In this document: one piece after another, positions 10,789 to 21,645 of the stretch
Layout of the letters: every line of letters begins with the position of its first letter
Position numbering within the stretch: position 1 is the first letter of the stretch
Assembly (NCBI GenBank): GCA_029882335.1
Contig: JAOUKW010000002.1
Location: forward strand, 1 to 46,088
DNA length: 46,088 nt
DNA from: Candidatus Heimdallarchaeota archaeon
GTDB taxonomy: Archaea > Asgardarchaeota > Heimdallarchaeia > Heimdallarchaeales > Kariarchaeaceae
Direction: 5' to 3'
Program-made: the position numbers and the translations under genes
Notes under the pieces: model-generated
What the model was told of the DNA's origin: nothing
The model's input: only the letters and a program-made list of their open reading frames with translations
Databases searched by the model: none

Positions 10789-11529
10789 GTCTTTTAATTC
10801 AATTAAGTGATAACAAGAAGAACTATCTGCATTAATAAGAATATTCAGACCGACAATTTGACTATTTCCAATAAATTCCATGAGTTTCCCTCGAGTTTCT
10901 CGTCCAAAGCGATTAGCAGATATGCAGTATTTGTTAAATTTCGATGATAAATTCTGTAGTTGAATTAAACCTTCCATCCCTGTTGAATTTGCTGTATGAC
11001 AAATCAAATCAACTCCTAAGTTCACATATTCCTCAAATAATTCAGGATATCACCATTCGACACAGATTTATATTCCAATCTTTAGTAATTTTCCATTAAT
11101 GTTCAAAAGAAATACAGGTGTTTCCGGGTCTGCTACAGTAAAATATATTTTTTCAATCCCTGATAATTTTCGTTTTCTATACTTACCTATGATACCTTTT
11201 GGTCCCATAATTACAGCCGTGATATAGTAAAACAAGCAATTGTCCTTTTCTTCCTTTTCCAAAACACAAGCAATCAGAGAAGTACTCATCTAAATACTCA
11301 CATTCATCCAAGTTTGAATGGAATTACCACAGCCAGCCACATTATTAGGAAATACAAATTCTGTTAATTGCTCGATTTCTTCCCATGACAAGAAGGAATA
11401 ACCAGTATTACATAATTCAGGTAGGACCAATAAATCAGCATTTGCTGATCTGATTAATTCACATGATTTTTCCACATTTTCCCTTACTAATCCAAACATA
11501 GGCTCAAATTGTACAAATCCGACTTTCAT
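10783..11529 (-). pseudogene. Nitrilase/carbon-nitrogen hydrolase family pseudogene with three in-frame stops
   Basis: Three ORFs in one frame (11290..11529, 11068..11289, 10783..11025). MKVGFVQFEP..., LPELCNTGY (Glu), GKYRKRKL (Lys) and ICVEW*YPELFEEY (Cys) are retained, interrupted by TAG, TAA and TGA. Confidence 0.88.
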
Positions 11530-11604
11530 AATTATTTCCTCTATTTCTGCATTAACGTTTACACAAATACCATCTACCTCATGATATTTGTCGCTTTTAC
11601 ATCC

Positions 11605-12423
11605 CTATTTTACACCAGTAGGGTCCCAATTTGTTCTTAGATCCTCATGTAATGATGATAGATCAGTCATATCCTCAGACTCTATATTAAAATCAAATAT
11701 ATAGAAATTTTCTTGTATCCTTGAAAATGAACTTGCTTTGGGTATAACTGAAATTTCTAGTTGAATACCCCATCTCAGGAGAATTTGTGCAGGTGTTTTA
11801 TTGTATGTCTCACTCAATTTCTGCAGCAAAGGATGATTAAATTTCTTCCCAACTACAAGGGGAGAATATGCTTCAAGTATGATATCCTTAGAATTACAAT
11901 ACTTCAGAAGTTCGGATTGAAACAGAAATGGATGAAATTCCACCTGATTAATAACTGGAGGTACAGGAGAATGTTGTATAAGTTCTTCCAAATGGTCAAT
12001 GGTAAAATTCGACACACCAATTGCCTTTAACGTTCCACTCTCATATAGTTCCTCCATTGCTTTCCAACTCTTCAACCGTTTATTCGGAACAGGCCAATGC
12101 AACAGGAATATATCAATATAATCAGTTTTCAATTTCCTCATACTCGTTTGAATCGAATTTAATGTCCCATCATAACCTTGATCTGAATTCCACACTTTGG
12201 TCGCGATAGTGAATTCTTCCCTTGGAAGATCTGAATTAGAAATGACTTCACCAATTACATGTTCATTATCATAATAAGATGCAGTATCAATTCGCCTGTA
12301 ACCAACATCAATAGCCGATTGCACCGCGTTTTTTGTGATTTCGTCATCTCCTATATCTGCTGTTCCAAAACCTAATTGATCTATCCTCAATCCATTATTC
12401 AACTCTAAAGTATTCATTATCAA
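11605..12423 (-). CDS. Aldo/keto reductase
   Basis: 272 aa with LGFGTADIG, YRRIDTASYYDNE, ATKVW, LLHWP and IGVSNF, the AKR catalytic tetrad and fold motifs. Confidence 0.95.
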   Translation of the reverse strand: MIMNTLELNNGLRIDQLGFGTADIGDDEITKNAVQSAIDVGYRRIDTASYYDNEHVIGEVISNSDLPREEFTIATKVWNSDQGYDGTLNSIQTSMRKLKTDYIDIFLLHWPVPNKRLKSWKAMEELYESGTLKAIGVSNFTIDHLEELIQHSPVPPVINQVEFHPFLFQSELLKYCNSKDIILEAYSPLVVGKKFNHPLLQKLSETYNKTPAQILLRWGIQLEISVIPKASSFSRIQENFYIFDFNIESEDMTDLSSLHEDLRTNWDPTGVK

Positions 12424-12838
12424 TAAGTATAAAGTATAGCTTTTATGTTGATTGTTTGAGGAAAAAATATTTTGTAAGATGTAAAATGTTTAATCGTTGT
12501 AGGTGCACTAAATTTATCCCAATGTGGTTTTACGTATTGTATGTATTAAATCGAACTCAACTAGTATTTTAGATTGGATCCATTAGTGTTTTTTAGTTCG
12601 AGTTTCTATAACAATAGTATTAATGCTATAGTCAATATCAATTGTATTATCTCAGTTATCGAATATAACGGATGTGAGATAGACTAAATGTGTATTCGAT
12701 CTTTCCTTTCTGATAGTTGTGGAATTGTGAAGGATAAATATTCATCGTGCATAGTAATATTAGGTTCTAATTAATTTTACTTCTTTTCTAAGGGTTGTTC
12801 AGGTTTTATTAAGCCATTACAATTAAATCAAAATTCGT

Positions 12839-13906
12839 TCAGTCGGCCCCAACCAGCAAATTCTCAATATACTGCCTCCTACTCACATTCCAATTATCAA
12901 TTTCATCCATTGCAGCAAAGTTAACTACCTCAAATCCATCATTATAGCTTTCATTTGGATTATTTTTTGCTGAGTTTCTTTTGGATTTACTCTCTTTAAC
13001 ATTCTTATCCCATAATTCTGTAATTTTTGAGTTGCATTGATCTGCAAATCCGTTGATATAATTTGTTATTCCAACAATCAAAATAGGTATTTTCCCTTTG
13101 TAACCTTCGTCTTGTAGTTTTTTCATTAATTCAATGTTATCAGAAGCATAATGATTTATTAGTTGAAAGATACGTGAGATATAGTCATTTACTACATTCT
13201 CAATTTCACTATAATTTATTTCTGTTGGTTGATTGTTTACAAAAACTGTTAAAGTTTCGTCTGATGTGCTTTCATCTAATTGAATAGTGATGTTAGATAG
13301 TATTTCCGATAGGGGTGGATATTTAATATTCGATTCATTATGCCAATCGATTTTACCCAAGGCCAATTTTTCAACTTGATATTTGTATAATATTTGTAAA
13401 TAACTAGCACCTCTGTATCTATAGTCAGACTTGATTATTTTTCCATCAATAGCAACAAAAATTAGTATTATGTGTTCCTTGAATTCAATAAATATACCTG
13501 TATTTCTTCCAGTATAGTTAAAAATTCTTTCAAGATCAAATAGTACTTCTATATCAACCGAATTGAAAATATATTCTAAATTTTCGATGAATTCATCAAC
13601 TTGTGTGACGGGAGGTAAATTAGCTATTATTTTTGTTTTATCTAATTGTTCATTTATGCCTTTTGCTTCTAAATATCTGTGGAGAAGTGAATTTAATATT
13701 TTGACATCAATGATATCATATCCTAACGCATTATACATTTTTAAAACACCAAAAAGCATTATGGCTTCTTCTCCGAGATATGTAAGATCAAAAGGTCTAT
13801 AGTTTTCATCTAACATTCGATCTAAAACAGTATCCTGAAATTCATTATATTTCTTGTATCTATTAGTTTTTTCCACATTTAATTTATCATAATAACTCCA
13901 TCTCAT
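12839..13906 (-). CDS. Hypothetical protein immediately downstream of the A2M-like gene
   Basis: 355-aa ORF, 6-nt gap from the upstream A2M-like gene on the same strand; no family recognised. Confidence 0.8.
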   Translation of the reverse strand: MRWSYYDKLNVEKTNRYKKYNEFQDTVLDRMLDENYRPFDLTYLGEEAIMLFGVLKMYNALGYDIIDVKILNSLLHRYLEAKGINEQLDKTKIIANLPPVTQVDEFIENLEYIFNSVDIEVLFDLERIFNYTGRNTGIFIEFKEHIILIFVAIDGKIIKSDYRYRGASYLQILYKYQVEKLALGKIDWHNESNIKYPPLSEILSNITIQLDESTSDETLTVFVNNQPTEINYSEIENVVNDYISRIFQLINHYASDNIELMKKLQDEGYKGKIPILIVGITNYINGFADQCNSKITELWDKNVKESKSKRNSAKNNPNESYNDGFEVVNFAAMDEIDNWNVSRRQYIENLLVGAD

Positions 13907-13912
13907 CTTGCT

Positions 13913-16900
13913 CTAACCTCTTTTTTCCTCTAATAAGATAACTATTTCATCTTCCTCTCGATATTTATTTCTAATAATAGATAGAATTTTGCGTTGTACT
14001 TCTGAATCCAATGAAGTAGTCTCTGAAAATACCTCCATTGCAATTGACTTGATTGTGTCATCAGTGATTGAATTAATGGCAATTGATATATTCTTCTGAT
14101 CTTTATTAGGTGAAAGATCATCAATTTCATTAAGAGATGAAAATAATTTCATTGTTTTCAATACACCAGGATAATCTACAACGAGGTTTACTTCTTCTGA
14201 ATCACCAGTCTTCTCCTCTTCGTACATTGCATATGCATGAGTAGCTGATTGAATTCCTGAAAAAGAATGTAAACACCTCATTTTATAGGTAAATTCAAAT
14301 AATTCGGCATTCTTAGGGTATAACCTCAAGTTTTCTCCTTCTAATACATAGGATTGTAGGGTTGGATTCATATCCAATTGCTGGATTAATAATTCACTGT
14401 CCCATTGAAAACCATGAGGTAAATTTTCTTCCACAACTATTTCTTCGAATTGATCTTCATCGTTACTAACTTTGATGAATACAGTTATCTCCTCGCCGAT
14501 AATTGCCTCGGTTGTAGAATACTGTCGATCTATCCTCAAACCAGCTTTATTAATTTGTGATTCCTCATACCAAATTGATTCTTTGATTACAATGGTCGGG
14601 ACTACTTGACTTTGATTTTGAATTTGCAATTTGTTTACCCCATAATGTAAATAATCAGTGAAGTTGAGATTTGCTAATTCAATTAATTGGTGATCCGGAA
14701 TTGCATCTTCGAATTTATATTCAATTTCATGGTCATTAATTTTTATTACCAATGAATCAAAGGTTTTTTGCATCTCTGTAAACTGCAATATCGTATCAAT
14801 TGCGAATAATGTACTATAGGTAGAACCCCAACCGGAATTCGGAAGTTTCTTTGATAAAATCCATTCAATCTCACCCTCAATAATATTGGTATGATTTTTA
14901 TTTCCCGTCTTCATTAGAATTTGCAGAATTCTGCATGATGTTTCCATTTGCATATCCATTCTTTCACCTGTATTCCAATATGATAACTTTGATAATTGTT
15001 TCATCATTTTAATTATACGTTGGAGGATTTTATCTGTTTGATTTCCTGTTTTTTCCAGTAAGGAATGATATAATGCTAGAAGAAGTGGATCATCAGTATC
15101 TTCTATTTCTTTTTGTGAAGCAATAAATTTCATTCCTTTAGTAATCATCAATGATGAATTGGACTCTCCGACTAACAATAAAGTTTCCAGAACTCGGCAA
15201 GTCAAGTAAAGAAATGATGTTTGTTTTTTACTACTTGATATATGAATATCAGACCCTATATTCCCCCAATATCCTTGATCATTTTGCAGATACCTTAGTT
15301 TTGAAACCACATGATCAACATTTTTCTGTTGAATATCTATACCAAAATTTTTGATTTTTATTATTGCATTGAGTGCAAAAATGGTCCAATATACACTCGT
15401 TACACTCTTTTTCCATAAACCCCATGCACCTTCTTCATTTCTCAGACTGATTAGTCTAGCATATCCATTGGAAACACGATTATGAATTTCTCTCGTTAAA
15501 TTAGGAGTTAGTAAATCATGACTTTTCAAATAATCATGATATGAGATATTGGGTATTGTTGAGGAAATTGTTTGTTCAACACAACCATTTGGATATCTAA
15601 AGAGATACTCCAACCCATCCAATGCAATGGAATATTTATTTGGAAAAAATGCCACATTCAGATAATGAGCTACTTCTTCTGAGGAATATACTATATCAAA
15701 TTCATCTTTTTCAAGTCTTCCTTCAAACAATCGAACTTCTGGCAATCCTTTTGGATCCACTCGTATTGATTTTTTAACAATATCCTGAAAATCTTTTGTA
15801 GTAGCAGTGAATTCAATGGGAAAAGTACCCACAGAGATAGCCTCTACATCCCATGTTACTTCCTTTCGACTATTTGCAGCTACTTTTATCTTTTGCTCAC
15901 TTTTGCTATACATTTGAAATCCACCATTAACTAGTAGTAATTGAACAGATACCATCTGCTCCTGCGATGTTCTATTGGTTACTACGGCTCGAATTTCAAA
16001 TATATCACGGTAATGAATTGTTGCAGGTATTTGTGGCTGAACAAAGAATTCCTGCTGTACATGAATTTTTTTCCTTGCGATACCAAAGTCATTAGAAAGA
16101 GTGCTTGCCAGAACGATAATTTCCTGTTCAGTTATAGAATCAGGAACTTTGAGTTGAAAAGTTTCCTTATTTCCCTCCATAATATGATCTGGAATCCAAT
16201 ATGCCACATCAGGAAAATATGATCGTACTGTTTTCTTGCCCACAGTTGGTATTAAATTTAATGCATGAGGAATTAATGTTCCTCCTCCAACATAATGATC
16301 GACATCAGACATTATTGATTGATATTTGGGAAGTCCATAAAAACTGGGAATTGAGAAGTAGGGGTCTGCAGCAAAGAAATTGCCAAAGAGTAATTTTTCA
16401 CCATCCATCCATAGCAAATGGATATTTTTAACCATAATCTTGGTTAAATTCAAATCTGATAGTTGCTCTGAGATTAATTTAGATACTTTCAGATAATCAG
16501 AAAAATTTTTCTCGTTGAGTAATAATTTACCTTTCATCAAGTTATTCAGTTCTGTATATTTTTCTACATCAATTACTGAGAGAAATTGAGGATAAATTGA
16601 TGCGATCGATTTTAATATGCTTAATATTTCGACATGTATTTTATCTAGTAATATTCTTACCAAATGTAATAATTGTAAATTCTCTTGATTATTCAGTCCA
16701 GAATGAATATTTTGTAATAACTTCAGTAAATTGCCTTTGAATAATTCTTCATCAAATTCATCAAAATCAATCAAATCAATAAGATTCAAATTTATCAAAT
16801 CATACAGAAATGGTATTATTGACTCAGGATTATTACTTAGTAGTGTTAGTACATTAGATTGGTGATATTCAAACATCTTCTTATCTACAATTGGTGACTT

Positions 16901-18586
16901 GTATAAACTGATTATCAATGCGTATAAATAGGACAAAGGAAACAAGCTTGTGTCTTCTTCCCATTCTTCCAAAGCATAAGAAAAGAATTCATCAAGTGAA
17001 CGAGATAATTCAAAGATGTCTTCACTAAAAGTGTTAGATATCTCCATGTTATTGTGAAATTCATTGAAAAGAGTATTGAAGTTATCACCTATATTACTTC
17101 CTGCTATTTCTTTACTTGATGAATCCAACATAGCCAGTAACATAGATTTTGATTTACTATTATTTGGTGTGGTAATCTGAAGATCAAAACTTTCTCCAGG
17201 ATTTAACACATCAGGCCCATCAAGTTTGATCTGAATATTGCTAGGATCATTGAGAAATTTCAAAGTTTTTAGTTTGTACATTCCACTATACTCAATTCTG
17301 ATTAGATCCAGAAGGAAATATGTTTTTTCTGCTATTATTGGTAGTAATAGCTCCTCATCTTCAATACCCTTTGGATAGAAATATCCATAGTCAATTACAC
17401 ACCCATCATTATCTCTCCAAATGTAATAAATCGGTCGAGATGTCCAAACCATCAGAGACGATTCAAAATCAAATTTCAACTTGATCAAAAAATTATCTTG
17501 ATTGGGAGTAGTTGATTCTGATTGTTGTGAGGTTATAATTTCCATCGTTGGAGACACAGACCAAGATAATGTGTTGAATTTTTGATATTCTTCTGAAACC
17601 TGAGTATTTTTCTTAGACTCAAATACTCGGAATGATCGCGTTCCCTCGACTACTTGCCCAACAGAATTAATTACAGTTACCTTGACATGGCATAGTCCTG
17701 GTGAAATTGCTTCAGTTGAAATTGATTGATTAATCGTTCCATCATCAGCTGTTTGCAACTCCAAAGTACCAGCAATATCTCTGTCGGAATCGATTACTCT
17801 TAATTCACAAACTTCATTACTTATAGGATCTCCATAAAAATACATCGCAGTAGCAGAAACATTGATTGGTTCTCCTTGCATAATTGAATCGATGGGATCA
17901 ATATCCAGTTTCATGGAGGGTTTTTGATAATCAGAAATTTCTATTTCCTTTGACTCTGAAATTTTCAAATGTTTAGAAGAAAATACCAGTTGATACTTTT
18001 GAGGATTCATAAACCTATCAGTCTCCATAGAACCGGAAAAAACACCAAATTTATCAGTAATAGAATTTTTCAAGATGAAAATATCCTCACCACTTTGGAG
18101 AGTAATTTTTAGTTCGACTTTTGACATCGGTTTACTAGGTGACATAATAATTCCACGAAAATTAATCGTCTGACCTCTTCGATATTTATTGAAATCAGTT
18201 ATCGCCATCATTATGAATGAATCAGGATTTTTAGAGGTGTTTGCATTAAAGGAAATTTTCTTTTCTTGTACTGAATTGCTTAACTTTAAATGAAGATGAT
18301 TTTCATAAGTTGATAGGAAAATAGTTTCGTATTTTTCAGATATTTTTTTCCCTGAAGCAAATTGCATAATTCCAGTTGTTGGTAGTTTACAGTCATCTAG
18401 AATAATTGAGATATTTTGATTAATTGCTTGATAATTTATATTAAAAATTTCTGTTTTATCCTTTTGCATTATTAATTGTCTGTACGACTGTTTTATCTTA
18501 TCACTATTCATCACTTCTTTCATTATTTTATCGAGTGTTTTAGTTTTTTTTACACCTGTTAAAATTAATAACTCATCTAAACCCAT
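13913..18586 (-). CDS. Alpha-2-macroglobulin family protein (bacterial/archaeal type), thioester CVEQ
   Basis: 1557 aa. TDFNKYRRGQTINFRGIIM (MG2-like), SYFPDVAYWIPD...LKVPDSITEQEIIVLAST, VQQEFFVQPQIPATIHYRDIFEIRAVVTN, and YPNGCVEQTISS thioester motif followed by an alpha/alpha-toroid-like thioester domain. Confidence 0.9.
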   Translation of the reverse strand: MGLDELLILTGVKKTKTLDKIMKEVMNSDKIKQSYRQLIMQKDKTEIFNINYQAINQNISIILDDCKLPTTGIMQFASGKKISEKYETIFLSTYENHLHLKLSNSVQEKKISFNANTSKNPDSFIMMAITDFNKYRRGQTINFRGIIMSPSKPMSKVELKITLQSGEDIFILKNSITDKFGVFSGSMETDRFMNPQKYQLVFSSKHLKISESKEIEISDYQKPSMKLDIDPIDSIMQGEPINVSATAMYFYGDPISNEVCELRVIDSDRDIAGTLELQTADDGTINQSISTEAISPGLCHVKVTVINSVGQVVEGTRSFRVFESKKNTQVSEEYQKFNTLSWSVSPTMEIITSQQSESTTPNQDNFLIKLKFDFESSLMVWTSRPIYYIWRDNDGCVIDYGYFYPKGIEDEELLLPIIAEKTYFLLDLIRIEYSGMYKLKTLKFLNDPSNIQIKLDGPDVLNPGESFDLQITTPNNSKSKSMLLAMLDSSSKEIAGSNIGDNFNTLFNEFHNNMEISNTFSEDIFELSRSLDEFFSYALEEWEEDTSLFPLSYLYALIISLYKSPIVDKKMFEYHQSNVLTLLSNNPESIIPFLYDLINLNLIDLIDFDEFDEELFKGNLLKLLQNIHSGLNNQENLQLLHLVRILLDKIHVEILSILKSIASIYPQFLSVIDVEKYTELNNLMKGKLLLNEKNFSDYLKVSKLISEQLSDLNLTKIMVKNIHLLWMDGEKLLFGNFFAADPYFSIPSFYGLPKYQSIMSDVDHYVGGGTLIPHALNLIPTVGKKTVRSYFPDVAYWIPDHIMEGNKETFQLKVPDSITEQEIIVLASTLSNDFGIARKKIHVQQEFFVQPQIPATIHYRDIFEIRAVVTNRTSQEQMVSVQLLLVNGGFQMYSKSEQKIKVAANSRKEVTWDVEAISVGTFPIEFTATTKDFQDIVKKSIRVDPKGLPEVRLFEGRLEKDEFDIVYSSEEVAHYLNVAFFPNKYSIALDGLEYLFRYPNGCVEQTISSTIPNISYHDYLKSHDLLTPNLTREIHNRVSNGYARLISLRNEEGAWGLWKKSVTSVYWTIFALNAIIKIKNFGIDIQQKNVDHVVSKLRYLQNDQGYWGNIGSDIHISSSKKQTSFLYLTCRVLETLLLVGESNSSLMITKGMKFIASQKEIEDTDDPLLLALYHSLLEKTGNQTDKILQRIIKMMKQLSKLSYWNTGERMDMQMETSCRILQILMKTGNKNHTNIIEGEIEWILSKKLPNSGWGSTYSTLFAIDTILQFTEMQKTFDSLVIKINDHEIEYKFEDAIPDHQLIELANLNFTDYLHYGVNKLQIQNQSQVVPTIVIKESIWYEESQINKAGLRIDRQYSTTEAIIGEEITVFIKVSNDEDQFEEIVVEENLPHGFQWDSELLIQQLDMNPTLQSYVLEGENLRLYPKNAELFEFTYKMRCLHSFSGIQSATHAYAMYEEEKTGDSEEVNLVVDYPGVLKTMKLFSSLNEIDDLSPNKDQKNISIAINSITDDTIKSIAMEVFSETTSLDSEVQRKILSIIRNKYREEDEIVILLEEKRG

Positions 18587-18741
18587 TTATTTTTGCAAGT
18601 CACAATAATTTTATAATGTTTTTATATAAAAATAAATTAACGATTTTTTCTAATATTAATTTGGGATTTGGTAACGCTTATTTGATTTGAGTTAATATTA
18701 CTATATTTTATCTTTTACATCCAGCGATTTTACTTACTCTT

Positions 18742-18925
18742 TTGGAAAATGATAACTTTATCCAGATAATGTTGTAGTCTTGACTTCTCCAACCTCTCCT
18801 TATAATCTTAATTCGAATATTTACCAATCTCAACTTCATAGTTTTTCTTTCAGACTTCACCCTCTCTATAAGAAAATCTAGTTTGCTCTCTTCTATTTTG
18901 GATTGAAGGTCATCATGATGGAGAA
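18742..18925 (-). pseudogene. Decayed fragment homologous to the C-terminal segments at 1-80 and 21281-21410
   Basis: Reverse-strand translation NYEVEIGKYSN*DYKERLEKSRLQHYLDKVIIFQKSK* matches TYEALIGIYLDYDIREKLEKSNLQYYLDEVIIHQRLES*. Confidence 0.6.
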
Positions 18926-19059
18926 TTCAAACGTATTTTAAGCAAATTTAATTATTACAACACATTGGGTGTTATGGGTTGCTATTTTTTTAAAATATAG
19001 ATATATAATACATGCGGATGTTGTAGGATTTAAAATGATATTCAATTTATTTACAAATA

Positions 19060-19454
19060 ATGAGAAATTTGCTTTTTATTTCGATATTAGTAGTCTTACT
19101 ACCATTATCCACGCCAGATAATGTATTTGCTGCACCTGGTGATTCTGTAGCCACTGCAATAGAATTAATTTCAGGTGAAATAACTACAGGAACCATTTCA
19201 ATTGCTAATGGAACTATGTACTATAATATGACAATAGGTAATTCGGGTAATCCAGTTAATCTTAATGTAAATTTAACAGGACCTCTGTAATTGAGATACC
19301 AACTAGTTCAACACCAAGTTCAAATCCAAGTTCAACCCCTCCTTCAACACCAAATGATGGAGATGATGAGACGGCAGACTTTCCTTTGTTTTCGATGCTT
19401 GGATTAATCATTGTGTCTATAATTATTAATAAACGTAAAAACAGACTATTCTGA
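19060..19454 (+). pseudogene. Frameshifted small surface protein (signal peptide, PPC-like segment, S/T/P stalk, C-terminal TM anchor)
   Basis: ORF 19060..19290 stops in GPL*, but the -1 frame continues as SVIEIPTSSTPSSNPSSTPPSTPNDGDDETADFPLFSMLGLIIVSIIINKRKNRLF*. Confidence 0.65.
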
Positions 19455-19690
19455 TAATATTGCTTTATAAATTAAAAATAATAAATTAATACTGATTATC
19501 AGTAATACTATAGAAATTATCAAAAATAACACAATAGGAAATTTTACTTTTATGATCTCTATATCTTATTTTCACGAATAAACCGAAAAATGACCACAGC
19601 CTGACTAATTAACCTATTCTCTATAATTTTGTAAATTCAAATCACATCTAATCAAACCCCTTAAATCTACTTAGCTTTATATGCTATTGT

Positions 19691-20899
19691 TTGAATTATC
19701 GAGAATTATATTTAAATGGTAAATCTGATGAATTATATGAGGCGACAAAGACCAAATTAGATGACCTTAAATCTATTGCCTATCATTTGTGTGTAATCCA
19801 TACTCGTGTAAATACTGAAGAATTTCCAACTTGGGATGATCTATATGACAAAACAACTAAATATAAAGGATTATTTGAAGAGAATAAAGAATCTAACCCT
19901 TTTGAATATGCAGTCTATAGCTATAGATTAGGTTATTGTTTGTATGTATCCAAAGGAGAAATCGATGAAGCAATTAATAGATGTTTGGAAAGTGTCTTCT
20001 ACTTTAGGCAACATGATCCTTTAATGCTCGCATCACCTTTACAACATTTATCGATATTTTATTCCATTAAAGGAGATATCAAAAAATCAATAGAAATGTA
20101 TAAAGAAATTACATCACTCCCAGAAGAAATATCTAAATTTAAGATAAGTGAAACAATTCAACTAGCAAAATTAAAACTTCTTTACTATGAAGGTAAATAT
20201 GATGAAAGTCTTAAATTAGGGATTTATCATTTTAACTCAATTGTGAATGATGATAACATATTGAAATTTTTTTTGCCTTTATACGATTTCTGCCATCTTA
20301 TGATGCTCGCTGGAAAAAGAGATGGGTTTTTACCTCTTCTCAATCTTGCTGAACAGGTTGTAACAAAACATCCAAACCACATGCACCGATTTTTGCGAAT
20401 TAAAGCACTTTTTCTAAAATATTCTAAAAGAACACTCCAAAAAGCAGAAGCCGAAAGAATACTCCGAGAATTAATTAAAAGACCATCACCATGGCCAGTC
20501 AATATACTTCACTTGTGTGATCTACTGGTGATAGAATTGAAAACTTATGGTGAAAAAGAGGTTTATGAAGAACTTCAAGAGTACATCAATTTACTTTTCG
20601 AAAAATCACTCAAGACTTTTCAATATTCCATATTTAGCAAAGCAGTAATTCTTAAATCCAGAATCTTGATAATTGATGGGAAATTTACAGAAGCTGATAG
20701 TATCATAAAAGATGCGATTTCTATGTTTGAAACAAAAAATCTGGAGTTTTTGGTGGAGGAATTAAACCATGAGCAATTAAAAATCGAGGGAGAATTTAAT
20801 AAATTGAAAGAATTGTTTGAAACGAATGAACAATATTCAGATAAGTTGGATAAATTGCAAATAAATGAATATATAGCAATGGTTGATAAATTGATTTGA
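19691..20899 (+). CDS. TPR-like helical repeat protein
   Basis: 402 aa (TTG start). Repeated YAVYSYRLGYCLYVSKGEIDEAINRCLESV / ASPLQHLSIFYSIKGDIKKSIEMYKEI helices. Confidence 0.7.
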   Translation: MNYRELYLNGKSDELYEATKTKLDDLKSIAYHLCVIHTRVNTEEFPTWDDLYDKTTKYKGLFEENKESNPFEYAVYSYRLGYCLYVSKGEIDEAINRCLESVFYFRQHDPLMLASPLQHLSIFYSIKGDIKKSIEMYKEITSLPEEISKFKISETIQLAKLKLLYYEGKYDESLKLGIYHFNSIVNDDNILKFFLPLYDFCHLMMLAGKRDGFLPLLNLAEQVVTKHPNHMHRFLRIKALFLKYSKRTLQKAEAERILRELIKRPSPWPVNILHLCDLLVIELKTYGEKEVYEELQEYINLLFEKSLKTFQYSIFSKAVILKSRILIIDGKFTEADSIIKDAISMFETKNLEFLVEELNHEQLKIEGEFNKLKELFETNEQYSDKLDKLQINEYIAMVDKLI

Positions 20900-21280
20900 G
20901 AGTTGTAGATATCACATCATTTTATGTTATTAATATCATATTGTACAACAAATCAATTAGTATCATTGCACTTGTAGATGATTAAATCGGTCATTTCCTT
21001 GAATCATAAAGATTGTGACTCGGTTTTGTGAGTAAGAGGTAATCTTGGAGGATTTGAACAAGTAAATTGAATCTAATTGTTTCAAAATCACCACCCCCAA
21101 GACAACTAATCAATAATTTCAATAAATAATTATCCTTAAAGTTACTCTAAATTCCTCTATTCAAAAAACATCAATGTAAAACATGTAGTCAATGATGATT
21201 TTGATGGAATTAGAGATTACCTCGAATTCAAAAAAAAAATTATTATGAATGAAAATACAAATTATAACTTCAAGGATTTA

Positions 21281-21573
21281 TTAAGACTCCAACCTCTGAT
21301 GGATAATCACCTCATCTAAATAATATTGTAAATTGGATTTCTCAAGTTTCTCCCTAATATCATAATCCAGGTATATGCCAATTAATGCCTCATAGGTCAG
21401 ATAATCATAATAACAATTTCTCTAGCTTTGCTGATATTTTTTCGTTCTTCTGTTAATAGAAGATTCAGAATAAAAGATCATCAATAATAGGACAATGGAT
21501 TGGACCTGTATCGATCAATCCATTTCTTGTTACATCACATAAGTAAAATTGCAATTCTCATTACATTCAGGGA
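21281..21573 (-). pseudogene. Decayed paralogous C-terminus of the adjacent zinc-ribbon protein
   Basis: Reverse translation ...SESSINRRTKKYQQS*RNCYYDYLTYEALIGIYLDYDIREKLEKSNLQYYLDEVIIHQRLES*. Positions 21398-21573 are near-identical DNA to 21697-21876. Confidence 0.8.
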
Positions 21574-21645
21574 ACCTATAGTTCAATTGAATAATCTTAT
21601 TATTTTTATTTGAAAGAAAATAATCAAATTGAAAATAATCTAAAT

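Noticed and set aside
10783-11529. Stop-codon recoding (selenocysteine/pyrrolysine or readthrough) in the nitrilase
   Set aside because: All three different stop codons occur, two of them TAA/TAG without context; nonsense decay is simpler.
15151-16431. Several + strand ORFs inside the A2M-like gene
   Set aside because: Antisense to a well-supported long CDS and no recognisable domains.
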